From an uncultured Marinobacter sp. (GTDB lineage: Bacteria > Pseudomonadota > Gammaproteobacteria > Pseudomonadales > Oleiphilaceae): a DNA stretch of 64,000 nt. Both the position numbers and the translations under genes were made by a program. Below the pieces are notes generated by a model. That model made no database searches. It had not been told where the DNA came from and saw only the letters and a program-made list of their open reading frames with translations. The DNA lies in the NCBI RefSeq assembly GCF_947259545.1, contig NZ_CAMYMK010000002.1:310001-374000 (forward strand). The letters run 5' to 3'. The first letter of the stretch is position 1; each line of letters opens with the position of its first letter. Shown piece by piece: positions 62,199-64,000 of the stretch.

Positions 62199-62948
62199 AT
62201 GAAACTCTGGATAAGCACTGTACTTCTTCTATTTGCGATATCGGGTCAAGTACTTGCGAATACTCCCTCGGCTGTTTCCTTGATCGAAGGCATGGAGCAG
62301 ACCCTCTGGTCAGACAGTAACCACGGCCGGTACGTGATGCGTATCGAGAGCGAGTACTGGACCCGTGAGCTGCAGCTGGAAGCCTGGATGGACCGGCCCG
62401 ATCACACGTTAATCCGCATTCACTCGCCGAAAAAGGAGGCGGGCGTGGGCTCGCTAAGAATCGGCGATGCCATGTGGAACTACCTTCCGAAAGTGGATCG
62501 CACTATCAAGATTCCGCCGTCGATGATGCTGCAGCCGTGGATGGGGTCTAACTTCAGTAATGATGATCTGGTCAAGGAAAGCTCGTTCGTGGACGACTAT
62601 ACCCATGAGCTGGCCGAGGTTGATGATTCTGGACAGGTACCTGTGTACCGCGTGGTCTCGACACCTCGGCCCGACGCGCCGGTTGTCTGGAGCCGGCTTG
62701 AATTCGAGGTTCGCTCGGACGCGATTCCCGTGTCTGTGGCTTACTATGGGGAGCGGGATCAGCTCGTCAAACGGCTGACCTATGACCAGATCAAGACCAT
62801 GGACGGGCGCCGGATACCCACGCTTTGGACCATGGTTGACGCGGACAATCCCGAATCCCGCACGGTCATCCGAATTGAATCCATCGAATTCGATCTTCCC
62901 CTGGACGAGGCCCTTTTCTCACTGCGCCGTCTGCGCAACCCGGAATGA
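62199..62948 (+). CDS. LolA-like outer-membrane lipoprotein-sorting family protein
   Basis: A 249-residue secreted protein with a signal peptide (about 1-20, ending QVLAN). The body matches the PF17131-type lipoprotein-sorting group: the opening IEGMEQTLWSDSNHGRYVMRIES, the strand AGVGSLRIGDAMWNYLPKVDRTIKIPPSMM, and LRRLRNPE at the end. The fold is an open beta-barrel with a hydrophobic cavity, as in LolA. Start ATG at 62199 is preceded by GAGAAAGGACATGACC. The ATPase gene begins 9 bp after its stop, so it probably supplies or accepts the substrate of the adjoining ABC transporter. Confidence 0.88.
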   Translation: MKLWISTVLLLFAISGQVLANTPSAVSLIEGMEQTLWSDSNHGRYVMRIESEYWTRELQLEAWMDRPDHTLIRIHSPKKEAGVGSLRIGDAMWNYLPKVDRTIKIPPSMMLQPWMGSNFSNDDLVKESSFVDDYTHELAEVDDSGQVPVYRVVSTPRPDAPVVWSRLEFEVRSDAIPVSVAYYGERDQLVKRLTYDQIKTMDGRRIPTLWTMVDADNPESRTVIRIESIEFDLPLDEALFSLRRLRNPE

Positions 62949-62957
62949 GTTCCCGCT

Positions 62958-63644
62958 ATGAGCATCGTCAATGTGCAGAATGTATCGAGGATTTACCGGC
63001 AGGATTCCATCGCGGTCAAAGCCCTGAACGACGTATCGGTGGCGATTGAACCCGGTGAGTTCACAACACTGGTGGGGCCTTCGGGTTCGGGCAAGACCAC
63101 CCTGCTGAACCAGATCGGGGCTCTGGACGAACCGGATACGGGGCGTATTCAGGTGGCGGGTGAGGAAATCACCGGGCTGAGCCGCAAGAAGCGCACCATT
63201 CTTCGGTTGTGGAAAATTGGCTTTGTATTCCAGGAGTACAACCTCATCGGCGTGCTGTCGGCCCAGGAGAATGTCGAGTATGTGCTCATGCTTCGCGGTG
63301 TTCCGTTTCGGGAACGACGAGCCGAAGCACAGCGAATTCTTGCGGAGGTTGGGCTGCAGGGAATGGAACAACGTCTGCCCCACGAACTCTCCGGCGGCCA
63401 GCAGCAACGTGTGGCGGTGGCCAGGGCCACCGTCAGTAAACCCGCCATTGTCCTGGCCGACGAGCCAACCGCCAATCTTGACTCCGCAACCGGCGCGGCC
63501 CTGCTGGACCTGATGCGGGGGCTGAACGCCGAGCACGGGATTACCTTTGTGTTTTCCACCCACGATCCGATGGTGATGGAGCGGGCGCGCCGGGTAATCC
63601 ATCTCCGGGATGGTGGCGTTGAGCGTGAGGAGCGCCGGCCGTGA
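62958..63644 (+). CDS. ABC transporter ATP-binding protein (LolD/MacB type)
   Basis: A 228-residue ATPase. Walker A is GPSGSGKTTL; the signature is HELSGGQQQRVAVARA; Walker B is AIVLADEPTANLD; switch His in FVFSTHDPMVM. The spacing and the ANLD sequence place it with LolD/MacB/FtsE-type mechanotransmission ATPases. It is 9 bp after the LolA-like gene, and its stop overlaps the permease GTG by 4 bp. Confidence 0.94.
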   Translation: MSIVNVQNVSRIYRQDSIAVKALNDVSVAIEPGEFTTLVGPSGSGKTTLLNQIGALDEPDTGRIQVAGEEITGLSRKKRTILRLWKIGFVFQEYNLIGVLSAQENVEYVLMLRGVPFRERRAEAQRILAEVGLQGMEQRLPHELSGGQQQRVAVARATVSKPAIVLADEPTANLDSATGAALLDLMRGLNAEHGITFVFSTHDPMVMERARRVIHLRDGGVEREERRP

Positions 63645-64000
63645 TTGCCTGGCTGCGACTGGCGTTTGGCAATCTTCGGGTCAATCGTCGGCGTACCGGC
63701 ATTACGCTGTTGTCGGTGGCTGTCGGTGTCGGTGGGTTGGTGTTTCTCTGGGCGTTTATCGATGGCATCAATGCCCAGATGATCAACAATATGACCGGTT
63801 ATGTGACCGGCGACCTGAAAGTGCATCAGCGCGGGTTTCACGACGACCGGGAGATGAACATTGCGCTGGCCGAACGCTGGAACCTTGCCCAAGAGGTGTC
63901 AGCCGTATCCGGAGTCGCGGCGACCACACCCAGGGTGACAGGCAACGCGCTGGCCAGCCATGGCGACCAGTCACGGGCGTTGCAGGTGATGGGGGTCGAC
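63641..64000 (+). CDS. ABC transporter permease, MacB/FtsX-like (3' end outside window)
   Basis: The first 120 residues of an FtsX/MacB-type permease, starting GTG at 63641 in the ATPase stop (GTGA). The N-terminal cytoplasmic Arg-rich leader (AFGNLRVNRRRTGITLL) leads into TM1 (about 24-45), then the start of the periplasmic MacB-like domain (QMINNMTGYVTGDLKVHQRG). No stop occurs before the window end. With the LolD-like ATPase and the LolA-like protein it would form an envelope lipoprotein/lipid-type exporter. Confidence 0.9.
   Translation, partial: MIAWLRLAFGNLRVNRRRTGITLLSVAVGVGGLVFLWAFIDGINAQMINNMTGYVTGDLKVHQRGFHDDREMNIALAERWNLAQEVSAVSGVAATTPRVTGNALASHGDQSRALQVMGVD

Noticed and set aside
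1..64000. CRISPR arrays, insertion sequences, prophage, rRNA operon
   Set aside because: No spaced direct repeats of the right period, no transposase or phage proteins and no rRNA sequence were seen in the window.

Overview
The window looks like chromosome of a marine gammaproteobacterium, most likely Marinobacter or a close relative. This rests on the protein sequences as I recognise them, a moderately high GC content, and several gene orders: gpmI-envC-ctpA-yibQ, sufB-C-D-S-A-T-E, asmA-mutY-yggX, hisB-H-A-F, and a flgP-flgT pair. I ran no database search, so the genus is inference. There are no rRNA genes, phages, insertion sequences or CRISPR arrays. One tRNA gene (Phe) is present.

Layout. 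0-2.3 kb: end of a glycolate oxidase operon (glcE partial, glcF) with a long hairpin repeat between the genes. 2.4-11.5 kb: housekeeping and stress genes (DUF4124 protein, Ca/Na antiporter, a tiny ArfA-like gene whose stop codon lies inside a hairpin, Bcr/CflA exporter, NYN-LOTUS protein, di-iron hydrolase, tRNA-Phe, yggX-mutY-asmA). 11.6-15 kb: an SRPBCC gene and hisBHAF. 15-20.1 kb: envelope operon gpmI-envC-ctpA-yibQ. 20.2-27.6 kb: yibN-like rhodanese, secB, trmL, thiolase, cca, a TraF-like outer-membrane protein, flgP-flgT. 27.6-34.1 kb: complete SUF iron-sulfur operon behind a promoter carrying a near-consensus IscR type 1 site. 34.2-41.8 kb: a second hairpin of the same repeat family, trhP, an orphan AraC DNA-binding domain, fabB-fabA, NnrS, SirB2, a voltage-gated cation channel, an EVE protein. 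41.8-47.3 kb: narK1-narK2 without nitrate reductase, a Yip1 protein, a hemolysin III/PAQR gene behind a FabR-like operator, and a Crp/Fnr-type regulator. 47.5-64 kb: metal and redox accessory region.

In that last region a CadR regulator and CDF exporter adjoin a copper-type two-component system. Divergent to the latter are a cupredoxin, a CopA multicopper oxidase and CopB. Next comes a second block (APC permease, 75-residue membrane protein, YHS/His-rich Cu P1B-ATPase, small helical protein) preceded by an FNR/Anr-type dyad. A third block follows (YncE-like beta-propeller, LolA-like protein, LolD-like ATPase, MacB/FtsX-like permease running off the window), also preceded by an FNR-type dyad. 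My reading is that copper detoxification sensed in the periplasm (first block) lies beside a low-oxygen-induced metal/envelope module (second and third blocks). The third block is the best candidate here for an uncharacterised system.
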